A DNA stretch of 64,000 nt from Pseudomonas sp. MUP55 (GTDB lineage: Bacteria > Pseudomonadota > Gammaproteobacteria > Pseudomonadales > Pseudomonadaceae): contig NZ_CP138214.1 in the NCBI RefSeq assembly GCF_034043515.1, positions 5,463,501 through 5,527,500 on the forward strand, written 5' to 3'. Both the position numbers and the translations under genes were made by a program. Numbering within the stretch: the stretch's first letter is position 1; each line of letters opens with the position of its first letter. Positions 51,330-59,777 of the stretch are shown in pieces. Under the pieces are notes generated by a model. It did no database searches. It saw nothing but the letters and a program-made list of their open reading frames with translations, and had not been told where the DNA came from.

Positions 51330-51436
51330 CCTCGCCTCCCGCCTACGATTAAGAGCGCTCAGCGTAGAGCCAGGTGACAGGCCACCGACAATGAATAAAG
51401 ATGGCTCACCTATAAACAAAGGTTATGGGACTCGCC

Positions 51437-52342
51437 ATGCGCTTGCGTCATATCGAAATCTTCCAGGCCATCCGCCAGACCGGCTCCATCAGCGCCGCCG
51501 CGCAGTTGCTGCATGTCTCGCAACCGGCCGTGACCAAAGTGTTGCAGCACGCCGAATTGCAGCTGGGCTTTGCGCTGTTCCTGCGGGTACGTGGCAAATT
51601 GCTACCCACGCCGGAAGCCCTGGCGCTTGAAAGCGAAGTCGAGAAAGTCAGCGCAAGCCTGCAAGGCGTGCGGCGCCTGGCCAACAGCTTGCGCCGCGAA
51701 CCTGGGCAAAGCATCCGCATCGGCGCGATCCCCGCGTTGGCGCTGTCGCTGCTGCCGCCGTCGATCCTTCAATGGAAACGCGATTACCCGGACGTCGCCT
51801 GCGAGCTGTCCAGCGACCATAGCCGCGAACTGGTGCAGAAACTGCTGATGCGCGAGATCGACCTGGCGCTGACCCTCAGTTTCTCCGGGCATCCGGGGCT
51901 CACCACTCAGGTACTGGCCAACGGTGTGCTGGTGGCGCTGGCGTCAAAAGGCTATTGGCCGGACGCCGAGCGGCACAAGCCCTTGCCGTTGGCCGAACTG
52001 GCCGGCGCGCCCTTGATCGGCCTGTCCAGCGCCGACCCGCTGGCGGCGAAGCTGGGCAGTTATCTGGAAAATGTCGAGCCCGCGCCTCGGGTGACGATCT
52101 CGGTGCAAACCTATTCACTGGCCCGTGCGATGGTCGAATCCGGCGCCGGCCTGACCGTGATCGACCCGTTCACTGCCCTGGGTGCCTCAACGGCCACGAC
52201 GGACATCCGCACGCTCACCCCGCCGCTGCCGATCACCCTCTACGCGCTGACCCGCGCCAACGAGCCACCGCCGCACATGCTGGCCCGTCTGCTGGAGATT
52301 GTCGGCAGTCGCGCCGGTGAGCTGCTGGAACGCCTCAAGTGA
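51437..52342 (+). CDS. LysR-family regulator (DguR-like)
   Basis: 301-residue LysR regulator: N-terminal helix-turn-helix in TGSISAAAQLLHVSQPAVTK (about 18-37), then a periplasmic-binding-like effector domain. It is divergent from the D-amino-acid dehydrogenase gene across 107 bases, the classic position for controlling that gene. ATG 51437 is chosen because GGGA is six bases upstream and MRLRHIEIFQAI is the usual family start; ATG 51425 is possible. Effector probably a D-amino acid, by analogy to DguR. Confidence 0.85.
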   Translation: MRLRHIEIFQAIRQTGSISAAAQLLHVSQPAVTKVLQHAELQLGFALFLRVRGKLLPTPEALALESEVEKVSASLQGVRRLANSLRREPGQSIRIGAIPALALSLLPPSILQWKRDYPDVACELSSDHSRELVQKLLMREIDLALTLSFSGHPGLTTQVLANGVLVALASKGYWPDAERHKPLPLAELAGAPLIGLSSADPLAAKLGSYLENVEPAPRVTISVQTYSLARAMVESGAGLTVIDPFTALGASTATTDIRTLTPPLPITLYALTRANEPPPHMLARLLEIVGSRAGELLERLK

Positions 52343-52355
52343 CACCGAACATCCA

Positions 52356-52501
52356 ATGTGGGAGGGGGCTTGCCCTGATGCCAGCCACTTAAGGTATTTA
52401 TGTAGGAGCGAGCTTGCTCGCGAAGAATTCCGGCCCCCCGCGTTTATCCAGAATGGACGCGTCGCCTGGACGTTTTTCGCGAGCAAGCTCGCTCCTACAG
52501 T
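52356..52501. repeat. Half REP plus REP doublet of the second family
   Basis: A single GTGGGAGGGGGCTTGCC end (52356-52375) is followed by an inverted GTAGGAGCGAGCTTGCTCGC pair (52402-52501). The two families sit side by side between convergent genes. Confidence 0.88.
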
Positions 52502-52513
52502 GAACTCCCACAT

Positions 52514-53131
52514 TCACAGCACGTAATGCATGATCGCCACAAAATGCAGCAGGCTGCCGCCAATCACAAACAAGTGCCAGATCCCATGGGAATGGCGCAG
52601 GCGATCCTCCAAGGCAAAAAAGATAATGCCCACGGTGTACAGCACCCCGCCCGAGGCCAGCCACACAAACCCGGCCGTGCCCAACGCCGCGAGCAGCGGC
52701 TTGACCGCCACCAGCACGATCCAGCCCATCACCGCATAGATCACGATGGACAGGATGCGCGCCTCCGAGCGTGGCTTGATCTCCTGCAAAATGCCGATCA
52801 CCGCCAGGCCCCACACAATCCCGAACAGCGTCCAGCCCCACGGCCCGCGCAGTGTCACCAGGCAAAACGGTGTGTAGCTGCCGGCGATCAGCAGGTAGAT
52901 CGAAAAATGATCGACCTTTTGCATGATCTCTTTTCGCCGCCCTCGCACGCTGTGATACACCGTCGAAGCGCTGTACAACACGATCAGCGTAAAGCCATAA
53001 ATCGCCACGCTGACGATCTTCCAGGGGCTGCCATCCATAGCCGCCACCACCAGCATCCACACCGCGCCAATGCTCGCTGCGACAGCACCGAGCAAATGGC
53101 TCCATGCGTTGAAACGTTCCCCGTGATACAT
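52514..53131 (-). CDS. Hemolysin III / PAQR family membrane protein
   Basis: 205-residue seven-helix membrane protein of the HlyIII/YqfA type: N-terminal GERFNAWSHLLGAVAA with the conserved His, TVYHSVRG, FSIYLLIAGSYTPFCL, and the C-terminal HSHGIWHLFVIGGSLLHF, whose histidines with the Asp of the family form a zinc site. ATG 53131 is nine bases after GGGAGGT; the in-frame start at 53152 is less well placed. Function in bacteria is not settled. Confidence 0.88.
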   Translation of the reverse strand: MYHGERFNAWSHLLGAVAASIGAVWMLVVAAMDGSPWKIVSVAIYGFTLIVLYSASTVYHSVRGRRKEIMQKVDHFSIYLLIAGSYTPFCLVTLRGPWGWTLFGIVWGLAVIGILQEIKPRSEARILSIVIYAVMGWIVLVAVKPLLAALGTAGFVWLASGGVLYTVGIIFFALEDRLRHSHGIWHLFVIGGSLLHFVAIMHYVL

Positions 53132-53274
53132 CTGTCGTTGACCTCCCATCACCCTTGACGGCTGGCGGCAAGCCTCCCGCCTTGCGCATCAGAGTGCAAG
53201 CGCCGTGTGACGTTCCGGCGACGCCGCAAGGTTTTACGGGCACAATCGAGGGCATTCGAACAAGAGCCGCGGCC

Positions 53275-54195
53275 ATGTTGATCGACGAAGAATTCACCCT
53301 CAAAAAGCTGGAAATCTTCCTGGCGTTCATGCGCACCGGCAACCTCGCGCGCGCCGCCGCCGAGCTGCAAACCAGCAATGTCAGCGTGCACCGGGCCATT
53401 CATTCGCTGGAAAATGCCCTGCGCTGCCCGCTGTTCAAACATGAAGGGCGCAACCTCACACCGCTGGAAAGCGCCTACGTACTCGAAGAGCGCGCACAGA
53501 AACTGGTGGCCGACGTCGTCGACAGCGTGCGCCTGACCCGCGAAGCCGCCGGTTTCTCCGCCGAACGCTTCAAGCTGGGCTCGCTGTATTCGCTGACGGT
53601 CAAGACCGTGCCGCAACTGATCATGGGTCTGAAAATCCGCCGCAGCGAACTGAATATCGACTTGATCCTGGGCTCCAATTTCGACCTGCTCTACAAGCTC
53701 AAGAACATGGAAGTGGACGCGATCCTCATCTCCCTCGACGATCACGCCAACGACCCGGACTGTGAGCAGATCGCGCTGTTTTCCGACGATATCTTCCTCG
53801 CCACCCCGGCCGACTCGCCCTTCGACCGCGAACGGCAGATCGACCTGGCCGACGTGTGCGAGGCAACCTTCATCACCCTCACCCAGGGCTTCGCCACCCA
53901 TCAGGACGGCAACCGGGTGTTCAAGCAGGCGGGGTTCGAGCCGAAGGTGGCGATGCAGGTCAACGACATCTTTACGTTGCTGAGCATGGTCAGTTCGGGG
54001 GTGGGATATGCGTTGCTGCCGGGGCGGATCGCGGCGGTGTACGAGAACCGTGTGAAGCTGATACCGCTGCAGCCCAGGTATCGGCTGCAGCAGCATATCG
54101 GCGTGGTGTTCCTGAAGGCCAAGGAGCGTGACCCGAACCTGCTGGCGTTGCTGGCGGAGTGTCGGATGTATGCCAATCGTCAGGCGCCAGCCTGA
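53275..54195 (+). CDS. mdcR: LysR-family regulator of malonate decarboxylase
   Basis: 306-residue LysR regulator with the helix-turn-helix around TGNLARAAAELQTSNVSVHR (about 20-39) and the effector-binding domain. It resembles MdcR, the malonate-responsive activator of the mdc operon, and lies at the far end of that operon on the opposite strand. ATG 53275 gives the typical N-terminus (LKKLEIFLAFMRTG); the frame is open to 53155 but that part is unrelated. Confidence 0.88.
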   Translation: MLIDEEFTLKKLEIFLAFMRTGNLARAAAELQTSNVSVHRAIHSLENALRCPLFKHEGRNLTPLESAYVLEERAQKLVADVVDSVRLTREAAGFSAERFKLGSLYSLTVKTVPQLIMGLKIRRSELNIDLILGSNFDLLYKLKNMEVDAILISLDDHANDPDCEQIALFSDDIFLATPADSPFDRERQIDLADVCEATFITLTQGFATHQDGNRVFKQAGFEPKVAMQVNDIFTLLSMVSSGVGYALLPGRIAAVYENRVKLIPLQPRYRLQQHIGVVFLKAKERDPNLLALLAECRMYANRQAPA

Positions 54196-54196
54196 C

Positions 54197-54288
54197 ACGC
54201 CGCTATCGGGGGCAAGCCCCCTCCCACATTTTGACTGCGTTCCCAGGTTGGAACTCGGTCAAGTGTGGGAGGGGGCTTGCCCCCGATG
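54197..54288. repeat. REP doublet (REPIN-like)
   Basis: Inverted GTGGGAGGGGGCTTGCCCCC pair between the convergent mdcR and madM genes, a likely shared transcript end. Confidence 0.9.
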
Positions 54289-54318
54289 AGGTCAGACCAG
54301 ACAACGCACATTCGGAAC

Positions 54319-55083
54319 TCAGCCCACCAACCCACGCACAATGAAATACAGCAGCGAAGGCCCGAGCAAACACCCAAGCCCGGTATGAAACGTCGCCGTC
54401 AGCGCGCCATAGGGCACCAGCCGCCGATCTGTCGCCGCCAGCCCCGCCGTTACCCCGCTCACCGTGCCGGCCAAGCCACCGAACACCATCGCCGAACGCG
54501 GGTTATCCAGGCCCATCCAGCGCGCCGCCACCGGCGTGCCGACCATCACCAGAATCGCCTTGATCAAGCCGGTGGCAATCGACAGCGCCATCACATCCGA
54601 GGTCGCGCCAATCGCCGCGCCGGTCACCGGGCCGACGATATAGGTCACGGCGCCCGCGCCAATGGTGGTCATGCTGATCGCATCGCGATAACCAAAAGCC
54701 CAGGCCATGCTCGCGCCGACGATAAACGGCAGGACCGTGCCCAGCAGCAGGGCAATCACACCGATCATTCCGGCTTTGCGCGCCTCGGTGGCCTGCACTT
54801 CAAACGCCGTGGCAACGATGGCGAAGTCACGCAGCATCGCGCCGCCCATCAGGCCGATGCCGGAGAACAATGCCAGGTCCGCCAGGCCCTTCTGCCCACC
54901 CGTGATCGTGCCGCCGACCCAGGCCAGCACCAGGCCGATGACAATGGCAATCGCCGAGCCGTGGATGCGCCCGAAGGTAAGGCGCTTGGACAGCACCATC
55001 GAAATCCACATCACCACGCCCACAAAGGCAAAGGCGGTGATCAGGCCGTTGTGTTCCAAACCTTTCTCGATGAGGTCCCCCAT
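54319..55083 (-). CDS. madM: Malonate transporter subunit MadM
   Basis: 254-residue membrane protein with about eight helices, the large subunit of the MadLM sodium-dependent malonate importer. Characteristic: IGLVLAWVGGTITGGQKGLAD and the FIVGASMAWAFGYRDA region. ATG 55083 lies 1 base after the madL stop codon, so translation is coupled. It is the last gene of the malonate operon. Confidence 0.93.
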   Translation of the reverse strand: MGDLIEKGLEHNGLITAFAFVGVVMWISMVLSKRLTFGRIHGSAIAIVIGLVLAWVGGTITGGQKGLADLALFSGIGLMGGAMLRDFAIVATAFEVQATEARKAGMIGVIALLLGTVLPFIVGASMAWAFGYRDAISMTTIGAGAVTYIVGPVTGAAIGATSDVMALSIATGLIKAILVMVGTPVAARWMGLDNPRSAMVFGGLAGTVSGVTAGLAATDRRLVPYGALTATFHTGLGCLLGPSLLYFIVRGLVG

Positions 55084-55084
55084 A

Positions 55085-55489
55085 TCAGCGGCCTCCCGCA
55101 GCAAGGATCAGCGGCTCTTCGGGGGGCAGCGGCTCGCCCTTGTGCGTGCGGCTGATCAAGGCGATGGTGCAACCACACACCACCACCGAACCGATGGCCG
55201 CCAGCACCGCGACGGGGCCGCCGTGCAGTGCGGTGACCACGTTCTGTTGCGCGGCCATCGCCACCACCACCGGAATGTACAGGGCGCCCCAGAAGCCCAC
55301 GCCCATCTCGCAGTCCTTGGTCATGCCACCGCGCTTTTGCATCCACAAACGCGCGCAGATCAGCAGGATCATGGCGATGCCCACGCCGCCCACGTTGGAT
55401 TTGACGCCGAGCAACACGCCCAGCATGTCGCCCATGATCACGCCCGCGAGCGTGCAGATCGCCAGCAATGCCACACCGTAGATAATCAT
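55085..55489 (-). CDS. madL: Malonate transporter subunit MadL
   Basis: 134-residue small membrane subunit (four helices) of the MadLM importer. Segments IYGVALLAICTLAGVIMGD and GVKSNVGGVGIAMILLI match MadL. The start ATG 55489 has GAGGACAACGACA before it; an in-frame TTG at 55504 overlaps that binding site and is rejected. Preceded by mdcH after 67 bases. Confidence 0.92.
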   Translation of the reverse strand: MIIYGVALLAICTLAGVIMGDMLGVLLGVKSNVGGVGIAMILLICARLWMQKRGGMTKDCEMGVGFWGALYIPVVVAMAAQQNVVTALHGGPVAVLAAIGSVVVCGCTIALISRTHKGEPLPPEEPLILAAGGR

Positions 55490-55556
55490 TGTCGTTGTCC
55501 TCAAAGTGCTCGTTCGAAATTGTTGTTGTTGTGCTTCGAAAGCCTTGAATGCTGCT

Positions 55557-56456
55557 TTATCGGTGGCGGCGCTCCTCCTCTTGCAGCAGGGCCTGCAGGG
55601 TGTCCAGGCGTGCGCCTTCGCAGGCGATCACCGTGCCTTGTTCGAAGACGCGGCGAGACAGGCCGGTGAGCACCGCGCCTGGGGGCAGTTCGATCTGCAG
55701 GCGCACGCCACGCTCGTAGGCGCTTTGCACGGTGCCGCGCCAGTCGACGACGCGACACAGGTTGAACGCCAGGTCATCGCGCAGTTGCTCGGGGTTATGG
55801 ATGGGCCGCGCGCGGGTGCTGCTCAGGTAGGTGATGCGCGGCGTCTTGAGTGGGACGAAAGCCTCGGCGAGGCGCTGGGCGGGTTCGTCCAGCAGCGCGC
55901 AGTGGGACGGCACGCTGACGGCCAGGCGCCTGGCGATGCCGTTGCCTTTGATGCGCTCGGCGACAAGCTTCATGGCCGCATCGCTGCCGGCAATCACGGT
56001 CTGGTTATCGGCGTTGATGTTGGCCAGGTATACCGGCGTTTGCGGGCTGTGGATCTCGGCCAGCAAGGTTTCGACGGTGGATAACTCCGGGCCTATCAGC
56101 GCGGTCATGCCGTAGCCCTGTGGATAAGCCTGCTGCATCAGCTCACCACGCAGGCTGACCAGTCTGACCGCGTCGGCGAAGTCCAGCGCGCCGGCGATGA
56201 CGGCGGCGGGATAGGCGCCGATCGACAAGCCCGCAACGTAATCCGGGGTGTGCTGCAACGCTCGTGCATGGGCCACCCCCGCGATCAGCAGGCACAGTTG
56301 CACCGCGCGGGTGCTCGCCAGTGTCTGCGCCGAATCGAGCAGGCGAACGTTCTCGCCCAAGGTGTCACTGGCTTGTTCGAGCACCGGTTCCGCAAGGTGC
56401 TGGAGCATGCCCGGCCGTTGGGCGCCCTGCCCCGGAAACACCAGGAGGCTGCTCAT
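55557..56456 (-). CDS. mdcH: Malonate decarboxylase, malonyl-CoA:ACP transacylase subunit (epsilon)
   Basis: 299-residue FabD-like transacylase that loads malonyl onto the MdcC carrier protein using malonyl-CoA to start the cycle. It begins SSLLVFPGQGAQRPGM, and the nucleophile serine is in VAGLSIGAYPAA (GLSIG); a later His in VSVPSHCALL and a Gln complete the site. Its ATG overlaps the mdcG stop codon by 4 bases (ATGA), so the two are coupled. Confidence 0.92.
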   Translation of the reverse strand: MSSLLVFPGQGAQRPGMLQHLAEPVLEQASDTLGENVRLLDSAQTLASTRAVQLCLLIAGVAHARALQHTPDYVAGLSIGAYPAAVIAGALDFADAVRLVSLRGELMQQAYPQGYGMTALIGPELSTVETLLAEIHSPQTPVYLANINADNQTVIAGSDAAMKLVAERIKGNGIARRLAVSVPSHCALLDEPAQRLAEAFVPLKTPRITYLSSTRARPIHNPEQLRDDLAFNLCRVVDWRGTVQSAYERGVRLQIELPPGAVLTGLSRRVFEQGTVIACEGARLDTLQALLQEEERRHR

Positions 56457-57046
56457 GCCACGTTCTGCCAGGGGTCGAGCACAAGGTGCGCACCGCGGGC
56501 GGTTTTGATCAGCACGCGGCGCGATGCACCGGCCCATTCACGCAAGGCAACAGCGCCAAACGGGGTTTGCAGTTGCAGGTCCACGGCGCACGGCGCGGCA
56601 TCCAGTTTTGCCAGCAACGCCCGCGCCTCAAGGCGACTCAGTGGCTCGGGCGCCTGCAGAATCAAATCCAGGTCACTCAGGGCATGCAATGCTTCGACGC
56701 CACTTGCCAATTCAAACCCGGCACTGCCGCTGACGCCCCAGTTTTGCTGCGCCAGCACCGGCCGCAGTTGCTCGAGCGCGCGTAGCGCCGGTAGATCTCG
56801 AGATGATGTCACCTCGCGCAACGCTTCCGGCGTCACCCGCCGTTGCACCGCCGCCACCGGCATCAGCGCGGCATACCGCTGCTCGCGCAAACGCCCACGC
56901 ACACCCACCGCCACCTGCCCCTGCGCGGCGATGGCACGGCGCACCACCACCGGGTGGCCGGCACTGACGGCGTCCACCACCCAGCCGGGCGCATCGGCGG
57001 GCAGGTGCGCTGGGGTCATGCCCCAGAGCAAATCGTGAGCGTTCAC
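56453..57046 (-). CDS. mdcG: Phosphoribosyl-dephospho-CoA transferase (holo-ACP synthase of malonate decarboxylase)
   Basis: 197-residue enzyme that attaches the phosphoribosyl-dephospho-CoA prosthetic group to MdcC. The nucleotidyltransferase acidic motif is SDLDLIL (Asp-x-Asp), with GSAGFELASG before it. The start is a GTG at 57046 overlapping the mdcE stop (GTGA), with GGGAG upstream; no ATG in the right place exists. The stop overlaps mdcH. Confidence 0.9.
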   Translation of the reverse strand: MNAHDLLWGMTPAHLPADAPGWVVDAVSAGHPVVVRRAIAAQGQVAVGVRGRLREQRYAALMPVAAVQRRVTPEALREVTSSRDLPALRALEQLRPVLAQQNWGVSGSAGFELASGVEALHALSDLDLILQAPEPLSRLEARALLAKLDAAPCAVDLQLQTPFGAVALREWAGASRRVLIKTARGAHLVLDPWQNVA

Positions 57047-57813
57047 CACTGCTCCCGCAGCAGCTGGCGCACGTGACTGGAAGCGGCACGGTTGGTCGCG
57101 CCCAGGCGCCCGCTCAGATCGGGGGTGTGGATGTCCTTGATCGCGTGCACCAGGCAATCGCAGACCCGTGCCACATCGTCTGCCGTGGGCTGCTCAATCT
57201 GGCTGACGGTCAATGTCTCCCAGAGCAAACCCAGGCTGGCATAGCTGTCGATGTCGTACGCCATGGGCGGCACGCTGGCGGCCAGGGCTTCCAGCTCTTC
57301 GACGCTGCGCAGGGTGACCCGCGCCGCCGAGGCCTTGCCCATGGCGTGCACCATCACGCCAGGGTCGCGCAGGGCAATCAGGCGATTGGCTTGGTAACCG
57401 TGAGCGAGGAACGCGCCGGACATGGCCTTGCCGACCAGCAGCGCAATCACCGGATGCCCGGCCAGGCGTGCGCGTGCGTAGCTGTCGGCGGCGGCGGCCA
57501 GGGCCTGATGGATACCCAGGGCTTCTTCGCGGCGGCCGTAGGCCTGGCTGGGCACATCGACGATGCCGATCAGCGGGCGCTTGTCGCCCAGCGCGATGGC
57601 CTCATCGACGGCCTTGGCCAGGCCCCAGCCTTCGAGCAGGCCGACTTCGCCATTGCGGGCGCGGGGGAAACGGTTGTTCGGGTCGGTGACCACGGCGATA
57701 AAGCGCACGCTCTGACCGTTCAATTGGCCGTCGGCGACCTTGAGCGAGTCGGGCAGCCCTTGCACCGGCGTCGCGCCGACGCTTAACGCGTTAAACCACT
57801 GCAAACCTCTCAT
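57043..57813 (-). CDS. mdcE: Malonate decarboxylase gamma subunit
   Basis: 256-residue carboxyltransferase-like subunit that, with MdcD, decarboxylates malonyl-ACP to acetyl-ACP. It begins MRGLQWFNALS; crotonase-like segments such as LLVGKAMSGAFLAHGYQ form the oxyanion site. It starts with an ATGA overlap of the mdcD stop, and ends with the GTGA overlap of mdcG. The frame remains open upstream through mdcD but that part is not protein-like for this family. Confidence 0.92.
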   Translation of the reverse strand: MRGLQWFNALSVGATPVQGLPDSLKVADGQLNGQSVRFIAVVTDPNNRFPRARNGEVGLLEGWGLAKAVDEAIALGDKRPLIGIVDVPSQAYGRREEALGIHQALAAAADSYARARLAGHPVIALLVGKAMSGAFLAHGYQANRLIALRDPGVMVHAMGKASAARVTLRSVEELEALAASVPPMAYDIDSYASLGLLWETLTVSQIEQPTADDVARVCDCLVHAIKDIHTPDLSGRLGATNRAASSHVRQLLREQW

Positions 57814-58652
57814 GGGCGTTCTCCCTGATACAGCGCGCGCACGGTCGCCGGCTCGATCTGCGGCGTGGCGTCGAGTTCGGCCAGGCGCGCCAGGTAGAAC
57901 TGGGCGCGGCGGCTGCGTTGTTGTTGCGGCACGCCCTGTTGCAGCAGTGCGCTGACGGTCTGCTGGATCTGCGCCACGTCGTCTGCCACATAACGGTCGG
58001 CCAGGCCGCTGTTGAAGCGCTGCTCGCCGCCAGTGAGGCTCCAGATGAAGGGCCGGTCGCGGGAGTCGTATTCGTCCAGCCCGGCTTCCTGCTCGATGAC
58101 TTGCGGGCCGTTCAGGCCCAGCCGTGCTTCGCGGGTGACCACCAGGTAGCTGCATAACCCTGCCGCGATGGACATGCCACCGAAGCAACCGACACTCCCC
58201 GCCACCACGCCGATCACCGGCTGGTACTGGCGCAGATCGACAATCGCCGCATGGATGTCGGCAATCGCCGCCAGCCCCAGGTTGGCTTCCTGCAGACGCA
58301 CGCCACCGGTTTCCAGCAGCAGCACGGCGCGGGTCGGAATGCCGTTGCGATTGTCTTCAGCCGCCAGCTCCAGGGCGCCAGCGATCTTGGCGCCGCCGAC
58401 TTCACCGAGACTGCCGCCCTGGAAGTTGCCTTCGATCGCAGCGATCACCACCGGCAGGCCTTCGACGCTGCCCTTGGCGATCACCACGCCGTCATCGGAT
58501 TGGGGCACCACGCCCTGACGGCTGAGCCAGGGCGACATGACGCGTTGGAACGGGTCAATCAGTTCACGGTAAGTGCCAGCATCCAGCAACGCCTGGGTGC
58601 GCTGCCGTGCACCGAGCTCGACAAAGCTGTGTTTGGTGAGCAAGTCAGTCAT
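57810..58652 (-). CDS. mdcD: Malonate decarboxylase beta subunit
   Basis: 280-residue carboxyltransferase subunit of the biotin-independent decarboxylase. The GGVRLQEANLGLAAIADIHA segment (core GGVRLQEANLGLA) and GSVGCFGGMSIAAGLC provide the acyl-CoA-type binding fold. ATG 58652 lies within the end of mdcC (8-base overlap), so the genes are coupled. Confidence 0.93.
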   Translation of the reverse strand: MTDLLTKHSFVELGARQRTQALLDAGTYRELIDPFQRVMSPWLSRQGVVPQSDDGVVIAKGSVEGLPVVIAAIEGNFQGGSLGEVGGAKIAGALELAAEDNRNGIPTRAVLLLETGGVRLQEANLGLAAIADIHAAIVDLRQYQPVIGVVAGSVGCFGGMSIAAGLCSYLVVTREARLGLNGPQVIEQEAGLDEYDSRDRPFIWSLTGGEQRFNSGLADRYVADDVAQIQQTVSALLQQGVPQQQRSRRAQFYLARLAELDATPQIEPATVRALYQGERP

Positions 58653-58944
58653 GACCGATCTCCTCGAAACCTTGCTCCAGGCGCAGACGCACCACGCCGG
58701 GGGTGGCGCCGAAATCGTGAATATCGATGTTCAAGGCCGGTGGCGTCTGCTCCAGGAAGATGCGCTCGAACAGGTGCCGCCAACGTTGCTCGGCGCCATT
58801 GACCGAGGTTTGCACCTGGATCGTCAGCGTGCCGGCGATGCCCGGTTCCAGCAGCACTTCAAGGTCGCCGGAGCCGACACACCCCACCAGCGCACGGCCG
58901 GTTGGCGGCTGCCCGGCGCGGAATTCAAAGGATAAGGTTTCCAT
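58645..58944 (-). CDS. mdcC: Malonate decarboxylase acyl carrier protein (delta subunit)
   Basis: 99-residue carrier protein. The prosthetic-group serine is Ser25 in CVGSGDLEVLLE, the same position as in Klebsiella MdcC, so it should carry phosphoribosyl-dephospho-CoA. Its ATG at 58944 overlaps the mdcB stop by one base (TGATG); the GTG just before it is out-competed in position. Confidence 0.93.
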   Translation of the reverse strand: METLSFEFRAGQPPTGRALVGCVGSGDLEVLLEPGIAGTLTIQVQTSVNGAEQRWRHLFERIFLEQTPPALNIDIHDFGATPGVVRLRLEQGFEEIGHD

Positions 58945-59777
58945 CACAACGCTCCGTCGAGGCGGTCGATAAACAGGCAGGCGGCCAGCAGGTCGGCGGC
59001 GCCGCCAGGTGAGGCATTCAGGGCCAGCAGTTGCTGGTCCAGCGCGTGCAGCTGGCGGCGACCGGCAAGGGTCGCGCTGCCGCCGGCGTCGAGCACGGCC
59101 TGAGCGCCGCGCTGCATGGCCAAGAGGCCTTCGGGGCCGGCGCGGTAGAGCACGCAGGTGTCGGCCAGGTCGGTCATGATCGCGAGCAAGGCATCCAGGC
59201 GTGCGTTCTGTTCGCCCGCGTTTTGCTGGCGACTCTTATGCAACTGCGGCAGGCCGCGTTGCGTCACCGAAGGAAAGCCCAACTGCGCTTCTTCACGGGC
59301 ACCGCGTGCGCCATAACGTTGGGCGACCTGAGCACCGTGACTGAGCGTGGCTGGCGCGTAGGCGTCGTTGAGCAGGGCCAGTCTGGCAGCGTTCAGCGTT
59401 ACGCCGCGTGGTGCGAGCGCCGCCGAGGCGGTGAGCAAACCGATGGCCCAGATCGCGCCGCGATGGGTGTTCACGCCGCCCGTGGTCGCGAGCATCGCCT
59501 GCTCACCGTCACGACCGATTCGCCCGAGGGCTTCGCGCAAGGGCAAACCGACTTCACCGATCTCGAGGGCCGCTTCGGCCATTTCCTTGAACATCGGCCA
59601 CAGCGACAGGGCCGAGGCGTGCATCAGGCCCAGGTGCAAATCGCTGTGCGCGCCGTTGCCGCGCCGGTCCACCAGGGCAGGTTTGGGCGACAGGTCCGCT
59701 TCATCGATCAGCGCATCGACGGCCATATCGGCCAGACGATCCGCCAGGCTGAGTTCATGCAGTTTGAGCGCGCGCAT
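58944..59777 (-). CDS. mdcB: Triphosphoribosyl-dephospho-CoA synthase
   Basis: 277-residue CitG-family enzyme making the prosthetic-group precursor from ATP and dephospho-CoA. Family blocks are [20 protein letters not shown] (about 29-48; core [15 protein letters not shown]), [15 protein letters not shown] and [16 protein letters not shown]. It starts right after mdcA (no gap) and its stop overlaps mdcC. Confidence 0.93.
   Translation of the reverse strand: MRALKLHELSLADRLADMAVDALIDEADLSPKPALVDRRGNGAHSDLHLGLMHASALSLWPMFKEMAEAALEIGEVGLPLREALGRIGRDGEQAMLATTGGVNTHRGAIWAIGLLTASAALAPRGVTLNAARLALLNDAYAPATLSHGAQVAQRYGARGAREEAQLGFPSVTQRGLPQLHKSRQQNAGEQNARLDALLAIMTDLADTCVLYRAGPEGLLAMQRGAQAVLDAGGSATLAGRRQLHALDQQLLALNASPGGAADLLAACLFIDRLDGAL

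Noticed and set aside
49137..51377. A 746-codon open frame opposite the binding protein and D-amino acid dehydrogenase genes
   Set aside because: It crosses two real genes and their spacer, starts in a REP element and has no family signature.
57814..58188. A 125-codon N-terminal extension of mdcE through mdcD
   Set aside because: The extension is Arg/Pro/Ala-rich read-through of mdcD in another frame; the ATGA overlap at 57813 is the real start.
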